Under the pieces are notes generated by a model. That model made no database searches and was not told the DNA's origin. It was given only the letters and a program-made list of their open reading frames with translations. Source: Lutibacter sp. A80 (GTDB lineage Bacteria; Bacteroidota; Bacteroidia; Flavobacteriales; Flavobacteriaceae). Taken from it: a stretch of 64,000 bases of DNA. Both the position numbers and the translations under genes were made by a program. The stretch lies in contig NZ_CP092480.1 in assembly GCF_022429645.1 (NCBI RefSeq), positions 1-64,000 of the forward strand, given 5' to 3'. Positions 19,365-29,409 of the stretch are shown here, piece after piece (within the stretch, counting starts at the first letter, position 1; every line of letters begins with the position of its first letter).

Positions 19365-20579
19365 ATGTCAATTTTAAGCGGTAAAAACATACTTTTAGGC
19401 GTTACCGCAGGTATTGCTGCTTATAAAACAGCACATTTAGTACGACTTTTTATTAAGGCAGGTGCACAAGTAAAAGTTGTAATGACTCCTGCTTCTAAAG
19501 ATTTTGTTACTCCATTAACATTAGCTACATTATCCCAAAACCCAGTATATTCTACTTTTTTTGAAAAAGGAGATCAAGAAACTGAAGAATGGAATAGTCA
19601 TGTAGATTTAGGTTTATGGGCAGATTATATGGTTGTAGCTCCTGCAACAGCAAATACATTATCTAAAATGACTAATGGTGTTTGTGATAATTTATTGCTA
19701 GCAGTATACTTATCCGCAAAATGTAAAGTATATTTTGCTCCAGCAATGGATTTGGATATGTATAAACATCCTTCAACCAAAACTAGCATTGAAAAATTAC
19801 AAGGCTTTGGAAATGTGTTTATTCCTCCATCAACTGGTTTTTTAGCGAGTGGTTTAGAGGGAGAAGGACGTATGGAAGAGCCTGAAAATATTGTTTCTTT
19901 TATAGAAAATGATATTGTAAAAGGTTTGCCTTTATTTAATAAAAAGGTGCTAATTACAGCAGGACCAACATACGAAGCAATAGATCCTGTTCGTTTTATT
20001 GGAAATCATTCTTCTGGTAAAATGGGATTTGAAATAGCTAAAAAAGCAGCAAGTTTAGGTGCAAATGTGTATTTGGTTACAGGACCTTCTCATCAAACGG
20101 TTTCTCATAGTTTAATTAAAAGAATTGATGTTGTTAGTGCTGAAGAAATGTATAACGAAGTTCATAACTATTTTAGTTCTGTAGATATTGCAATTCTTTC
20201 TGCAGCAGTTGCAGACTATAAACCTAAAAATGTTGCAGCACAAAAAATAAAAAAGAAATCAGATTCAATGGCTATTGAATTGGTAAAAACTAAAGATATT
20301 TTAGCATCATTAGGAAACATTAAAAAACAGCAGTTTTTAGTAGGTTTTGCTTTAGAAACTAACAACGAATTAGAGAATGCAAAGGGCAAATTAAAAACTA
20401 AAAATTTAGATTTAATCGTTTTAAATTCATTAAACGATTCTGGTGCTGGATTTAAAAAGCCTACAAATAAAGTTACAATAATTGATAAATCCGAAAATAT
20501 TTCCGAATTTAGTCTAAAATCTAAAGCAGCAGTTGCAGAAGATATATTTAATGTAATTTTGAATAAAATATATGCGTAA
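19365..20579 (+). CDS. coaBC: Bifunctional CoaBC (phosphopantothenoylcysteine synthetase/decarboxylase)
   Basis: Carries out two successive steps of coenzyme A synthesis. 404 aa. The N-terminal flavin-dependent decarboxylase CoaC (1-180) has ILLGVTAGIAAYK and the active-site His in NSHVDLG (His79). The C-terminal CTP-dependent synthetase CoaB (about 188-404) has LITAGPTYEAIDPVRFI, NHSSGKMG and the SAAVADYKP loop. Its last eight bases overlap the start of the DUF4835 gene (ATGCGTAA). Confidence 0.96.
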   Translation: MSILSGKNILLGVTAGIAAYKTAHLVRLFIKAGAQVKVVMTPASKDFVTPLTLATLSQNPVYSTFFEKGDQETEEWNSHVDLGLWADYMVVAPATANTLSKMTNGVCDNLLLAVYLSAKCKVYFAPAMDLDMYKHPSTKTSIEKLQGFGNVFIPPSTGFLASGLEGEGRMEEPENIVSFIENDIVKGLPLFNKKVLITAGPTYEAIDPVRFIGNHSSGKMGFEIAKKAASLGANVYLVTGPSHQTVSHSLIKRIDVVSAEEMYNEVHNYFSSVDIAILSAAVADYKPKNVAAQKIKKKSDSMAIELVKTKDILASLGNIKKQQFLVGFALETNNELENAKGKLKTKNLDLIVLNSLNDSGAGFKKPTNKVTIIDKSENISEFSLKSKAAVAEDIFNVILNKIYA

Positions 20580-21459
20580 AATAGTTCAAATAGTATTCGC
20601 CTTGTTTGCATTTATACAGTTGAATGCACAAGAATTAAATTGTACAATTACTGTAAATTCGGATAAAATACCTGGCTCTAACAAACAAATTTTTACGACT
20701 TTACAAAATTCATTAAATGAATTTGTAAATCAGAACAGATGGACAAATTTTAATTACAAACCTCAAGAGCTGATTAATTGTAATTTAACTCTAACTATTT
20801 TAGAGCAATCTGGAACTGATTTTAAAGGGCACATACAAATACAATCATCGCGTCCTGTTTATAATTCAAACTACGTAACTCCTGTTTTTAATTTTAAAGA
20901 TGATAATTTTTCTTTTCAATATACAGAATTTGAACCTTTACAGTTTAACGAAAACTCTTTTGAATCTAATTTAGTTTCGATAGTTACATTTTATGTGTAT
21001 ACAATATTAGGGATGGATGCAGATACGTTTTCATTAAATGGCGGAACAGCATATTTCTCGAAAGCACAAGATATTTTAGTTTTAGCTCAACAGAGTGGTT
21101 ATACTGGTTGGAATCAAAATGATGGTACAAAAACACGATTTACTTTAATTGATAATATGTTATCTCCAACTTATGACATGTTTAGAGAGGCCATGTTTAA
21201 TTATCATTTTAATGGTTTAGATCAAATGAGTAGGGATGTAAAAACAGCAAAACAAACAGTTTTTAAGGTTATAGAAAATTTGAAAACTATTTATGATGCA
21301 CGTCCTAATGCATTTTTATTACGTGTTTTTATGGATTCAAAAGCCGATGAGATAGTTGATATTTTTTCTGATGGACCGCGAGTTGATACCAGTGAATTAA
21401 AAGAAGATTTATTAAGAATCTCTCCTTTAAATGCTTCTAAATGGGAAGCTATAAAGTAA
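20572..21459 (+). CDS. DUF4835 family exported protein (PorD-like)
   Basis: 295 aa with a signal peptide (about 1-19, ending LNAQ). The segments ELNCTITVNSDKIPGSNKQIF and NLVSIVTFYVYTILGMDADTF are characteristic of the DUF4835 family, which is listed in some annotations as the T9SS accessory protein PorD. If so it helps type IX secretion, for which this window holds one probable cargo (54768-57410). It overlaps coaBC by 8 bp and precedes recN by 24 bp. Confidence 0.82.
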   Translation: MRKIVQIVFALFAFIQLNAQELNCTITVNSDKIPGSNKQIFTTLQNSLNEFVNQNRWTNFNYKPQELINCNLTLTILEQSGTDFKGHIQIQSSRPVYNSNYVTPVFNFKDDNFSFQYTEFEPLQFNENSFESNLVSIVTFYVYTILGMDADTFSLNGGTAYFSKAQDILVLAQQSGYTGWNQNDGTKTRFTLIDNMLSPTYDMFREAMFNYHFNGLDQMSRDVKTAKQTVFKVIENLKTIYDARPNAFLLRVFMDSKADEIVDIFSDGPRVDTSELKEDLLRISPLNASKWEAIK

Positions 21460-21483
21460 TTTCTTAATTTTCAAACCTATAGA

Positions 21484-23136
21484 ATGCTAATACATCTTTC
21501 CATAAAAAATTATGCTTTAATTGAAAGTTTGTCTGTAAATTTTCAAGATAATTTATCTATAATTACAGGAGAAACTGGAGCTGGTAAATCTATTTTATTA
21601 GGAGCTCTAGGTTTGGTATTAGGTAAAAGGGCAGATTCATCTACCTTAAAGGATACTTCTAAAAAATGTATTATTGAAGGGCAATTTTCAATTTCAAATT
21701 ATCAATTAAAATCTTTTTTTGAAGAAAAAGATTTAGATTTTGAAGAAGAAACAATTATTAGACGCGAAATTTTACCAAGTGGAAAATCACGTGCTTTTAT
21801 TAATGATACTCCAACCACAGTTCAAACACTACAATTACTTAGTGAAAAACTTATAGATGTACATTCACAGCACCAAACAGTACAGTTGTCGAATGACGAT
21901 TTTCAGTTTTATATAATAGATGCATTAGCCAATAACGCAGAAAAAATAGCATCGTACAAAAGGGGATTACTTATTTTTAATAAATTAACAAAAGAGTTAA
22001 AAACACTTAAAAACGAGCAAGAAGCCGCAAAAGAACAGTACGAGTACAATTTGCATTTATTTACTGAATTAGAAAAAGCTAATTTAAAAGCTGATGAACA
22101 AGAAGTTTTAGAACAGCAGTTAGATAAAGAAAATAATATTGAAGAAATTAAATTAAATTTAATTGAAGCACAAGCATTAGCTTTAAATGAAGAAATTGGT
22201 ATACAAGCTTTAATGCTTGCATTTACAGCTAATTTAAATAAAATTAAGTCTTTTTCTTCAGAATATAAAGAGCTTTATGAGAGGGCTTTAAGTTTAAAAA
22301 TTGAATTAGATGATGTTTCAGCTGAAATTGAAAATTTAAATGAAAATATTGAATTTGATCCTTCTGAACTAGAAAAATTAAACGATAGGTTGCAGTTAAT
22401 TTATAACTTGCAAAAAAAACACACTGTAAATTCCATTGCAGAATTATTAGAAATTAAAGAAGCGCTTTCTGTAAAAGTGGATGCTGTTCAAAATTCTTCA
22501 AGTGAAATTGAAGCGAAGGAAGCTGAAATAAAATCTGTAGCAGAAAAGATAGATAAATTAGCAAGTTCAATTTATAGCAAACGAAAAAAAGCAATTCCTA
22601 TTTTAATAAAAAAGTTAGAATTAATTCTATCTAATTTAGGAATGGAAAATACGCGTTTTAAATTTGATATTAGACAAACTGATAATTATTTTTCTAATGG
22701 AAAAGACGCATTACATTTGTTAATTTCTGCAAATAAAGGAGCTAACTTTGGAGAGCTTAAAAAAGTAGCTTCAGGAGGAGAATTATCTAGAATAATGTTA
22801 GCAGTAAAAGCCATTCTTTCTGAATATTCTAAACTACCAACTATTATTTTTGATGAAATTGATACGGGAGTTTCTGGAGATGTTTCTCAAAAAATGGCTG
22901 ATATTATGCAGCAGATGAGTGCTAATATGCAAGTAATTACCATTACACATTTACCACAAATTGCAGCTAAAGGTCAACAACATTATAAAGTATATAAAGA
23001 AGATAAAAATAATAATATAATTACACAATTGAGGCAATTAAATGTAGATGAGCGTGTTAAGGAAATTGCAGAGATGTTAAGTGGTAAAAATATTACAGAT
23101 ACAGCAATTGAGCACGCAAAACAATTGTTAAATTAA
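21484..23136 (+). CDS. recN: DNA repair protein RecN
   Basis: SMC-like ATPase for double-strand break repair. 550 aa, normal length. The N-terminal ATP-binding half has Walker A GETGAGKS (29-36). A coiled-coil region follows (about 150-370). The C-terminal half has the ABC signature ASGGELSRIMLA and Walker B PTIIFDEIDTGVSG (about 450-465). It is the last gene of the bamD operon; the fabI promoter overlaps its 3' end. Confidence 0.96.
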   Translation: MLIHLSIKNYALIESLSVNFQDNLSIITGETGAGKSILLGALGLVLGKRADSSTLKDTSKKCIIEGQFSISNYQLKSFFEEKDLDFEEETIIRREILPSGKSRAFINDTPTTVQTLQLLSEKLIDVHSQHQTVQLSNDDFQFYIIDALANNAEKIASYKRGLLIFNKLTKELKTLKNEQEAAKEQYEYNLHLFTELEKANLKADEQEVLEQQLDKENNIEEIKLNLIEAQALALNEEIGIQALMLAFTANLNKIKSFSSEYKELYERALSLKIELDDVSAEIENLNENIEFDPSELEKLNDRLQLIYNLQKKHTVNSIAELLEIKEALSVKVDAVQNSSSEIEAKEAEIKSVAEKIDKLASSIYSKRKKAIPILIKKLELILSNLGMENTRFKFDIRQTDNYFSNGKDALHLLISANKGANFGELKKVASGGELSRIMLAVKAILSEYSKLPTIIFDEIDTGVSGDVSQKMADIMQQMSANMQVITITHLPQIAAKGQQHYKVYKEDKNNNIITQLRQLNVDERVKEIAEMLSGKNITDTAIEHAKQLLN

Positions 23137-23152
23137 GAATTTACTATATTTG
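23125..23152 (+). promoter_or_regulatory. fabI promoter
   Basis: TTG (23125-23127), 17 bp, TATATTTG (23145-23152): a strong match to the Bacteroidota consensus. The -33 element lies inside the last codons of recN, and the fabI ATG is 37 bp downstream. Confidence 0.65.
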
Positions 23153-23189
23153 TACTCAATTAAATTAAATCGAAAACAACATTAAAATT

Positions 23190-24029
23190 ATGTATAATTT
23201 ATTAAAAGGTAAAAGAGGTATTATTTTCGGAGCATTAGATTCAAAATCAATTGCTTGGAAAGTTGCTGAAAGAGCTCATGAAGAAGGAGCAACATTTGTT
23301 TTAACAAATGCACCAGTTGCAATGCGTTTTGGAACTATTTCGGAATTGGCTGAAAAAACAGGTTCACAAATAATACCGGCCGATGCAACATCTATGGAAG
23401 ATTTAGAAAATTTAATTGATAAATCTGTTGAATTATTAGGTGGTAAAATAGATTTTGTATTACACTCAATAGGTATGTCTGTTAATGTACGTAAAGGAAA
23501 CCATTATACAGAACAAGATTATAATTATACAAAAACAGGATTTGACGTGTCAGCCTTATCATTTCATAGAGTAATGAGTGTTTTATATAAGAAGGATGCA
23601 ATGAGTGAATGGGGAAGTATTGTGGCTTTATCTTATATGGCTGCACAACGTGTTTTTCCAGATTATAATGATATGGCAGATAATAAAGCGTATTTAGAAT
23701 CTATTGCTAGAAGCTTTGGTTATTTCTTTGGACGTGATAAAAAAGTAAGAGTTAATACAATTTCACAATCTCCAACTCCAACTACAGCAGGTAGTGGTGT
23801 AAAAGGATTTGATGGTTTTATTGCTTATGCAGAAAAAATGTCGCCACTAGGAAATGCTACTGCATTAGAATGTGCTGATTATACAATTTCAATGTTTTCA
23901 GATTTAACAAAAAAGGTAACACTTCAAAATTTATTTCATGATGGAGGATTCTCAAATATGGGAGTAAGTGATGCTATTATGGGAAATTTTATGGAAACTT
24001 TCGAATCTGAAAACGGAGAAGAAAAATAA
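23190..24029 (+). CDS. fabI: Enoyl-[acyl-carrier-protein] reductase FabI
   Basis: NADH-dependent last step of each fatty-acid elongation cycle; target of triclosan. 279 aa SDR fold. KGKRGIIFGALDSKSIAWK (about 5-23) is the cofactor loop. The catalytic Tyr-x6-Lys is in DYNDMADNKAYLE, and SQSPTPTTAGSGV is the substrate-binding loop. The GLAK of enterobacterial FabI reads ADNK here, as I recall for flavobacterial FabI. It is monocistronic, with a clear promoter upstream and a terminator downstream. Confidence 0.95.
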   Translation: MYNLLKGKRGIIFGALDSKSIAWKVAERAHEEGATFVLTNAPVAMRFGTISELAEKTGSQIIPADATSMEDLENLIDKSVELLGGKIDFVLHSIGMSVNVRKGNHYTEQDYNYTKTGFDVSALSFHRVMSVLYKKDAMSEWGSIVALSYMAAQRVFPDYNDMADNKAYLESIARSFGYFFGRDKKVRVNTISQSPTPTTAGSGVKGFDGFIAYAEKMSPLGNATALECADYTISMFSDLTKKVTLQNLFHDGGFSNMGVSDAIMGNFMETFESENGEEK

Positions 24030-24056
24030 AAATAAACGAACACAAGTTTACTGAAG

Positions 24057-24089
24057 AAAGCGAAGATTTAAAAATTTTCGCTTTTTTTT
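24057..24089 (+). terminator. Terminator after fabI
   Basis: Ten-base-pair stem AAAGCGAAGA / TTTTCGCTTT (one G-T pair) with an 8-nt loop and a run of T, 28 bp after the fabI stop. Confidence 0.8.
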
Positions 24090-24132
24090 ATGAAATATAA
24101 AATAGAATAAAATTAGATAATTAAAGCTTAAT

Positions 24133-24165
24133 TTTGAATTAGCTGTTTTAAAATCTGTAAATTTG
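24133..24165 (+). promoter_or_regulatory. Promoter of the glycosyltransferase gene
   Basis: TTTG (24133-24136), 21 bp, TAAATTTG (24158-24165), then 22 bp to the GTG start. Both elements match the Bacteroidota consensus exactly. Confidence 0.65.
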
Positions 24166-24187
24166 AAATTCTTTAAAAAAATAATTT

Positions 24188-25141
24188 GTGGAACTACAAT
24201 TTTCAATAATTATACCTGTTTATAACCGTCCTCAAGAAATTGATGAATTGTTACAGAGTTTAACAAAACAAACCTATCAAAAAAGTTTTGAAGTTATTGT
24301 TGTTGAAGATGGTTCTAGTTTAAAATCGGAAAACATTGTAAAGAAATATTCAGAAAAACTGAATTTATTTTATTTTTTTAAGCCAAATAGTGGAGCAGGA
24401 GCAAGTCGGAATTTTGGTATGCAAAAAGCTAATGGAACTTATTTTATTATTTTTGATTCTGATTGTATTATACCTCCAGATTATTTAGTTGAAGTAGAAA
24501 ATGCCTTAGAAAAAAAATATACAGATGCGTTTGGTGGTGCAGATGCAGCTCATCAATCTTTTACAGCAATACAAAAAGCTATAAATTATAGTATGACTTC
24601 TTTTTTTACAACAGGAGGAATTAGGGGTAGTAAAAAATCGGTTGATAAATTTCAACCTAGGAGTTTTAATTTGGGAATTTCTAAAAATGCATTTGAACAA
24701 ACAGAGGGTTTTAGTAAAATGAAGATTGGAGAAGATATTGATTTAACTTTTAGATTGTGGAGTCATAAATTTGAAACACAATTTATTGAGAATGCATTTG
24801 TATATCATAAAAGGAGGTCAACTTTTAAACAGTTTTTTAAACAAACTTTTGCATTTGGAAATGGAAGACCATTTTTAAATAGAAAATATCCAGAAACTGC
24901 AAAAATTACTTATTGGTTTCCTTCTGTATTTATTTTAGCATTTATTTTTTCAATGCTTTTACTTGTTTTTAATATAAAAATATTTGCATTGCTTTTTGGA
25001 GCTTATTTTGCAATTATTATTATAGATTCTTTTCTAAAAAACAGAAATATTGGAGTTGCTTTTTTAAGTGTTATAACAACTTTAATACAATTTACAGGTT
25101 ATGGTTTTGGATTTTTAAAGGGATTAGTAATAATTAAATAA
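24188..25141 (+). CDS. Family 2 glycosyltransferase, membrane-bound
   Basis: 317 aa GT-A fold transferase. It begins with FSIIIPVYNRPQEIDELLQS (5-24), contains VVEDGSS and the metal-binding FDSDC (about 94-98), and ends with two or three hydrophobic helices (about 240-317). The donor and acceptor are unknown; a role in envelope glycan synthesis is likely for the family. The start is GTG because the fold begins at residue 3 and no upstream ATG is in frame. Its stop lies 3 bp before the IS3-element target duplication, so the insertion separated the gene from its former terminator. Confidence 0.88.
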   Translation: MELQFSIIIPVYNRPQEIDELLQSLTKQTYQKSFEVIVVEDGSSLKSENIVKKYSEKLNLFYFFKPNSGAGASRNFGMQKANGTYFIIFDSDCIIPPDYLVEVENALEKKYTDAFGGADAAHQSFTAIQKAINYSMTSFFTTGGIRGSKKSVDKFQPRSFNLGISKNAFEQTEGFSKMKIGEDIDLTFRLWSHKFETQFIENAFVYHKRRSTFKQFFKQTFAFGNGRPFLNRKYPETAKITYWFPSVFILAFIFSMLLLVFNIKIFALLFGAYFAIIIIDSFLKNRNIGVAFLSVITTLIQFTGYGFGFLKGLVIIK

Positions 25142-25147
25142 TATGTA

Positions 25148-25173
25148 TGTCTAGTCCTAAATAACCAATACAG
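25148..25173 (+). repeat. Left inverted repeat of the IS3 element
   Basis: Reads TGTC-TA-GTCCT-AAATA then ATACAG. It aligns to the reverse complement of 26515-26540 at TGTC, GTCCT, AATA and ATACA with a one-base gap. It is the transposase 3' end. Confidence 0.8.
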
Positions 25174-25198
25174 ATTATTAAAGGGTAAAAGTTAAAAA

Positions 25199-26050
25199 TT
25201 AAAGCTGAATAATGACATCATTGTTCAGCTTTTTTGATTTGTATTGTTTTGGTTTAATTTTTTTTTGTGCGTGCATTTGTATTGGTGTTAGCATTTCGTT
25301 AGATAAATGAGGTCTTATATTGTTGTATATTTCTATTGCATTTTTGACCAGTTTCTTCTTTACTTTAAAATCTTGAATCTTCTGTGCTACACTAAATTCC
25401 TGTTTTAAAATTCCATTTATTCGCTCTGCAACTGCATTTTCATATGGATCATATTTTTCAGTCATACTAGGCTTAATCTCATTGTTTTCTAATAGTCTTT
25501 GATATTCATTCGAGCAATATTGCAACCCTCTATCAGAGTGATGTATTAATGGACTTTCTTTGTATTTTCTATTATTTATAGCCATTTCCAATGCCCTCAA
25601 TGAACCATCCATTGATAAAGATTTTGACACATCATATCCTACAATCTTTTTAGAATAAGCATCTGTGATTAATGCCAGATACGAAGGGTTGGTTCTCGTT
25701 CCGATATATGTAATATCACTCACCCAAACTGATTCAGGCCCTTCTATATCCATTGAGCTGACAAGGTTTCTGTGCTTTCTAAATCTATGATGAGAGTCTG
25801 TAGTTATGTGGTAGCTTCTTTTAGGTATTATTAACATATGGTTAGCTTTTAGTATTCTAAACAATTTATCTCTTCCTACTTTTAATAGTGATAATTTATC
25901 CTTTAACAGAAAGTATAATTTCTTACCACCCAATCTTGGCATTAGCATCCGAATATCACGAACCAAAACGATAACTTTTTGTGCTACAGTTTGTTTATGA
26001 AGTCTTGATTTTATGGATCTATAGTAAACCTGTCTGTTTACCCCGAGCAA
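25199..26050 (-). CDS. IS3-family transposase, OrfB (DDE integrase core)
   Basis: At least 283 aa from a TTG codon. The same frame stays open upstream past the frameshift site at 26116-26122, so the true product is probably an OrfAB fusion of about 430 aa. An HTH-21-like region lies near the start (VLVRDIRMLMPRLGGKKLY), then the rve/DDE core: Asp in WVSDITYIGT, Asp in HHSDRGLQYCS and Glu in NAVAERINGILKQEF. The core is complete with no stop, so the element may be active. Confidence 0.93.
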   Translation of the reverse strand: MLGVNRQVYYRSIKSRLHKQTVAQKVIVLVRDIRMLMPRLGGKKLYFLLKDKLSLLKVGRDKLFRILKANHMLIIPKRSYHITTDSHHRFRKHRNLVSSMDIEGPESVWVSDITYIGTRTNPSYLALITDAYSKKIVGYDVSKSLSMDGSLRALEMAINNRKYKESPLIHHSDRGLQYCSNEYQRLLENNEIKPSMTEKYDPYENAVAERINGILKQEFSVAQKIQDFKVKKKLVKNAIEIYNNIRPHLSNEMLTPIQMHAQKKIKPKQYKSKKLNNDVIIQL

Positions 26051-26064
26051 ATCACAGGTAGAAA

Positions 26065-26499
26065 CTAAAGTTTCTTTATATTCTTCTTTGAAGATGTTGA
26101 TAAGTCGGGTGTGTAATTTTTTCTTATTTGAATATCATATTCCTTTTCTGCCATATCAACAAGCATATCGAAAATAATAACCTTTTTATCAGCACGTTCT
26201 GCTAGATGTTCAGCTCTAGCTTTCTGTTTTTCAAGGAGCTTTATTTTAGCTTCAAGCTCAAGTATTTTTTGTTCTGGAGTTTTTGACATCGTTTTTGGAA
26301 CTTGGTTTTCCCAATCAAAGTTACCATATTTTTGCAACCATTTGGTTACTGTAGCGTCTCCCTGAATACCATATTTACGCTTGGCTTGGGTTTTTGTTAA
26401 AAATCCTTGTTCTACTTCTTCAACTAATTGAAGTTTAAAAGAAAGCGAGTAATCTTTTTGAGTTCGCTTTGCTGCACCTGATTTGTCTGATGTTTTCAT
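26065..26499 (-). CDS. IS3-family transposase, OrfA (helix-turn-helix)
   Basis: 144 aa DNA-binding subunit. A helix-turn-helix of the transposase-8 type lies at about 16-60 (SFKLQLVEEVEQG ... ATVTKWLQKYG), followed by a leucine-zipper-like coiled coil (about 73-105, EQKILELEAKIKLLEKQKAR) that pairs OrfA and OrfAB. It ends 15 bp before the annotated OrfB start, in the frame from which OrfB is reached by a -1 shift. Confidence 0.9.
   Translation of the reverse strand: MKTSDKSGAAKRTQKDYSLSFKLQLVEEVEQGFLTKTQAKRKYGIQGDATVTKWLQKYGNFDWENQVPKTMSKTPEQKILELEAKIKLLEKQKARAEHLAERADKKVIIFDMLVDMAEKEYDIQIRKNYTPDLSTSSKKNIKKL
26116..26122 (-). promoter_or_regulatory. Candidate programmed -1 frameshift heptamer
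   Basis: On the minus strand the heptamer A AAA AAT lies in the correct phase of orfA (codons AGA AAA AAT). After a one-base backward slip, reading continues AAA AAA TTA CAC in the OrfB frame without a stop, as in other IS3 elements that use A-rich slippery sites. Confidence 0.6.
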
Positions 26500-26514
26500 T
26501 ACACTTGTGTTTTA

Positions 26515-26540
26515 GTGTATCGCTATTTCAGGACGGGACA
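26515..26540 (-). repeat. Right inverted repeat of the IS3 element
   Basis: On the minus strand it begins TGTCCCGTCCTGAAATAG and pairs imperfectly with the left end. It is the transposase 5' end, followed directly by the second GTA of the target duplication. Confidence 0.8.
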
Positions 26541-26550
26541 GTATTTATAA

Positions 26551-26595
26551 AAAAAAGGCTGTTTTAAAAGTTAAACTTTTTAAACAGCCTTTTTA
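26551..26595. terminator. Bidirectional terminator downstream of clpC
   Basis: Stem AAAAAGGCTGTTTTAAAAG / CTTTTTAAACAGCCTTTTT with a TTAAA loop, 16 bp after the clpC stop on the minus strand. Before the IS insertion it would also have lain about 17 bp after the glycosyltransferase stop. It now insulates the IS from clpC transcription. Confidence 0.85.
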
Positions 26596-26611
26596 AAAAT
26601 TTTATATTGAA

Positions 26612-29152
26612 TTATTCTTCAATATTTTTTTCTCCATTGCTAATTTTAATAGTTAATTCGGTTTTTTCTTTATTTAAATCCATAAAAATAGAATCACCTT
26701 CATTTAGTTTAGAGTTTACAATTTCTTCAGCTAAAGCATCTTCAATATATTTTTGAATAGCACGTTTTAAAGGTCTAGCTCCATATTGTTTATCAAAACC
26801 TTTATCTGCAATATAATCTTTAGCTTCTTCAGTTAAAATTAATTTATAACCTAAATCTTCAATTCTATTAACTAGCTTTTTAAGTTCTATGTCAATTATT
26901 GAATGTATATCTTCACGTTCTAAAGCATTAAATACAATTACATCATCAATTCTATTTAAAAATTCAGGAGCAAAAGATTTTTTAAGAGCACTTTCTATTA
27001 CTTTTTTAGCATTTTCATCTGCTTGTTGTTTTTTGGATGCTGTTCCAAAACCAACACCAGAGCCAAAGTCTTTTAATTGACGAGACCCAATGTTAGAAGT
27101 CATAATTATAATTGTATTCCTAAAATCAACTTTTCTTCCAAGACTGTCGGTAATATGTCCATCATCTAAAATTTGTAATAACATATTAAAAACATCTGGA
27201 TGTGCTTTTTCAATTTCATCTAATAAAACAACCGCATAAGGTTTGCGTCTTATTTTTTCAGTAAGTTGTCCACCTTCTTCATATCCAACATATCCAGGAG
27301 GCGCACCAATTAAACGAGAAATAGCAAATTTTTCCATATACTCGCTCATATCAATTCTTACTAGGGCATCTTCATTATCAAATAACTCAGTAGCTAACAC
27401 TTTAGCTAGTTGTGTTTTACCAACACCTGTTTGACCTAAAAATATAAATGAACCAATTGGTTTATTTGGATCTTTTAGTCCAACTCTGTTACGCTGAATG
27501 GCTTTTACAACTTTTGAAACAGCTTCATCTTGACCGATTACTTTTCCTTTAATTAGATTTGGTAGGTCGTGTAATCTGTGGCTTTCAGCTTCAGCAACTC
27601 TGTTTACTGGAATTCCAGTCATCATAGAAACTACTTCAGCAACATTATCTTCGGTAACAATTTCACGGTTTAACTTAGAAGATTCCTCCCATTTTTTCTG
27701 TTCGCCTTGTAGTAAGCTTTCAATGCGTTTTTCATCATCTCTTAATCTAGCAGCTTCTTCATATTTTTGACCATTAACAGCATTGGTTTTATCAATTTTA
27801 ATGGTTTCTAATTCTTTTTCAAGTTGAAGCACCTCTTTAGGTACTACAATATTTGTAATATGTATGCGAGAGCCTGCTTCGTCCATAGCATCTATTGCCT
27901 TGTCTGGAAGAAACCTGTCGGTCATATATCTATTTGTTAATTTTACACAAGCTTCAATAGCTTCACTTGTAAAATCTACATTGTGATGATCTTCGTATTT
28001 ATCTTTTATATTATTTAGTATTTGAATTGTTTCTTCAATGGAAGTAGGTTCTATTATTACTTTTTGAAACCTTCTTTCTAAAGCACCATCTTTTTCAATA
28101 TTTGTTCTAAATTCATCTAAAGTAGTTGCTCCAATACATTGTATTTCTCCACGAGCCAATGCTGGTTTTAACATGTTTGAAGCATCTAAAGAACCCGTAG
28201 CTCCACCGGCTCCAACTATGGTATGAATTTCATCAATAAATAAAATAATATCATCATTTTTTTCCAATTCATTCATCAACGCTTTCATACGTTCTTCAAA
28301 TTGTCCTCTGTATTTTGTACCAGCAACTAAACTTGCTAAGTCTAAAGAAATAATACGTTTATTAAATAAAATACGAGAAACTTTTCGTTGTATAATTCGT
28401 AAAGCCAATCCTTCAGCAATGGCAGATTTACCAACACCTGGTTCTCCAATTAACATTGGGTTGTTCTTTTTTCTACGACTTAAAATTTGAGAAACACGTT
28501 CTATTTCTTTTTTTCTACCTACTACAGGGTCTAAGTTTCCTTCTTCCGCTAAGCGTGTTAAATCACGTCCAAAATTATCTAGAACAGGTGTTTTAGACTT
28601 CTTTTGAGGGGCTTGTTCACTCTTAGAGTGTTCAAACGGATTGGATCTTGATGATTCAAAATCGTCGTCAGATTTATTTTCTGCTCTTGGTAATTCAATT
28701 TCTTCGTTGAGAAAAAGTTGCTTATAAACAGTTTTAACATCTTCGTAAGTAGCCTCAAAATTATTTAATAATTTTGTTGTAGGGTCGTTTTCATTTCGTA
28801 AAATACAGAGTAGTAAATGTGCAGTGTTAACAGATTCACTTTGGTAGAGTTTAGCTTCTAAAAAAGTAGTTTTTAAAGCTTTTTCTGCTTGCCTTGTTAG
28901 CCGTAAACTTTTCTTTTCAATAGATGTGTTGTCTATTATAGAGTTTATAGGGCTTAAGCCTTCTATTTTTTTACGTAAATGTTCTAGATTAATAGTTAAT
29001 GAGTTTAAAATATCTATTGCTTTTCCAGTTCCTTTACGAATTAGACCCAGCATTAAATGCTCGGTTCCAATAAAATCATGCCCCAAACGCAGTGCCTCTT
29101 CTTTGCTGTATGCAATTACATCTTTAACTTTTGGTGAAAAATTATCGTCCAT
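26612..29152 (-). CDS. clpC: ATP-dependent Clp protease ATP-binding subunit ClpC
   Basis: AAA+ unfoldase that feeds substrates to ClpP. 846 aa. Two Clp-N repeats (about 1-75 and 80-150), first AAA+ with Walker A GEPGVGKS (236-243), a middle region with a UVR motif ([12 protein letters not shown], about 445), then second AAA+ with GQTGVGKT (about 570) and a C-terminal ClpB-D2 domain. The UVR motif and short middle domain favour ClpC over ClpB. It is divergent from gyrA across 257 bp; no clear promoter motif was seen there. Confidence 0.96.
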   Translation of the reverse strand: MDDNFSPKVKDVIAYSKEEALRLGHDFIGTEHLMLGLIRKGTGKAIDILNSLTINLEHLRKKIEGLSPINSIIDNTSIEKKSLRLTRQAEKALKTTFLEAKLYQSESVNTAHLLLCILRNENDPTTKLLNNFEATYEDVKTVYKQLFLNEEIELPRAENKSDDDFESSRSNPFEHSKSEQAPQKKSKTPVLDNFGRDLTRLAEEGNLDPVVGRKKEIERVSQILSRRKKNNPMLIGEPGVGKSAIAEGLALRIIQRKVSRILFNKRIISLDLASLVAGTKYRGQFEERMKALMNELEKNDDIILFIDEIHTIVGAGGATGSLDASNMLKPALARGEIQCIGATTLDEFRTNIEKDGALERRFQKVIIEPTSIEETIQILNNIKDKYEDHHNVDFTSEAIEACVKLTNRYMTDRFLPDKAIDAMDEAGSRIHITNIVVPKEVLQLEKELETIKIDKTNAVNGQKYEEAARLRDDEKRIESLLQGEQKKWEESSKLNREIVTEDNVAEVVSMMTGIPVNRVAEAESHRLHDLPNLIKGKVIGQDEAVSKVVKAIQRNRVGLKDPNKPIGSFIFLGQTGVGKTQLAKVLATELFDNEDALVRIDMSEYMEKFAISRLIGAPPGYVGYEEGGQLTEKIRRKPYAVVLLDEIEKAHPDVFNMLLQILDDGHITDSLGRKVDFRNTIIIMTSNIGSRQLKDFGSGVGFGTASKKQQADENAKKVIESALKKSFAPEFLNRIDDVIVFNALEREDIHSIIDIELKKLVNRIEDLGYKLILTEEAKDYIADKGFDKQYGARPLKRAIQKYIEDALAEEIVNSKLNEGDSIFMDLNKEKTELTIKISNGEKNIEE

Positions 29153-29409
29153 TATATTGTGTTTATATTGTAAAATTAACTGATTTTTTTCTTTTTATAA
29201 TGCAAAAACGGCACCAGTTTTTAAATATTTAAAAAACGCTTGTGTTTTATTGATGGTATATAATTGACTATCAATAGTTTAGAGGGTGTGTTTTTTAACT
29301 ATTTATTGTTGATAAAAAATAAAAAAACAAGCTGACAAATTGGGTGTAAAAAAATGAAATATCGTATATTGCTTTGTTAAAAAATGACACTAAAATAAAT
29401 TAAAAACAC

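Larger units (their letters stand above)
25148..26540 (-). mobile_element. Complete IS3-family insertion sequence, 1393 bp
   Basis: Imperfect terminal inverted repeats (25148-25173 and 26515-26540) start with TGTC and end with GACA. They are flanked by a direct 3-bp duplication GTA (25145-25147 and 26541-26543). Inside are orfA and orfB in the IS3 arrangement with a candidate -1 frameshift site. All parts look intact. It sits between the glycosyltransferase stop and the terminator shared with clpC. No second copy occurs in the window. Confidence 0.93.

Noticed and set aside
26889-27434. Open frames antisense to clpC, gyrA, recN-type genes and others
   Set aside because: They are shadows of strong coding genes on the other strand, with no start context or domain content of their own.
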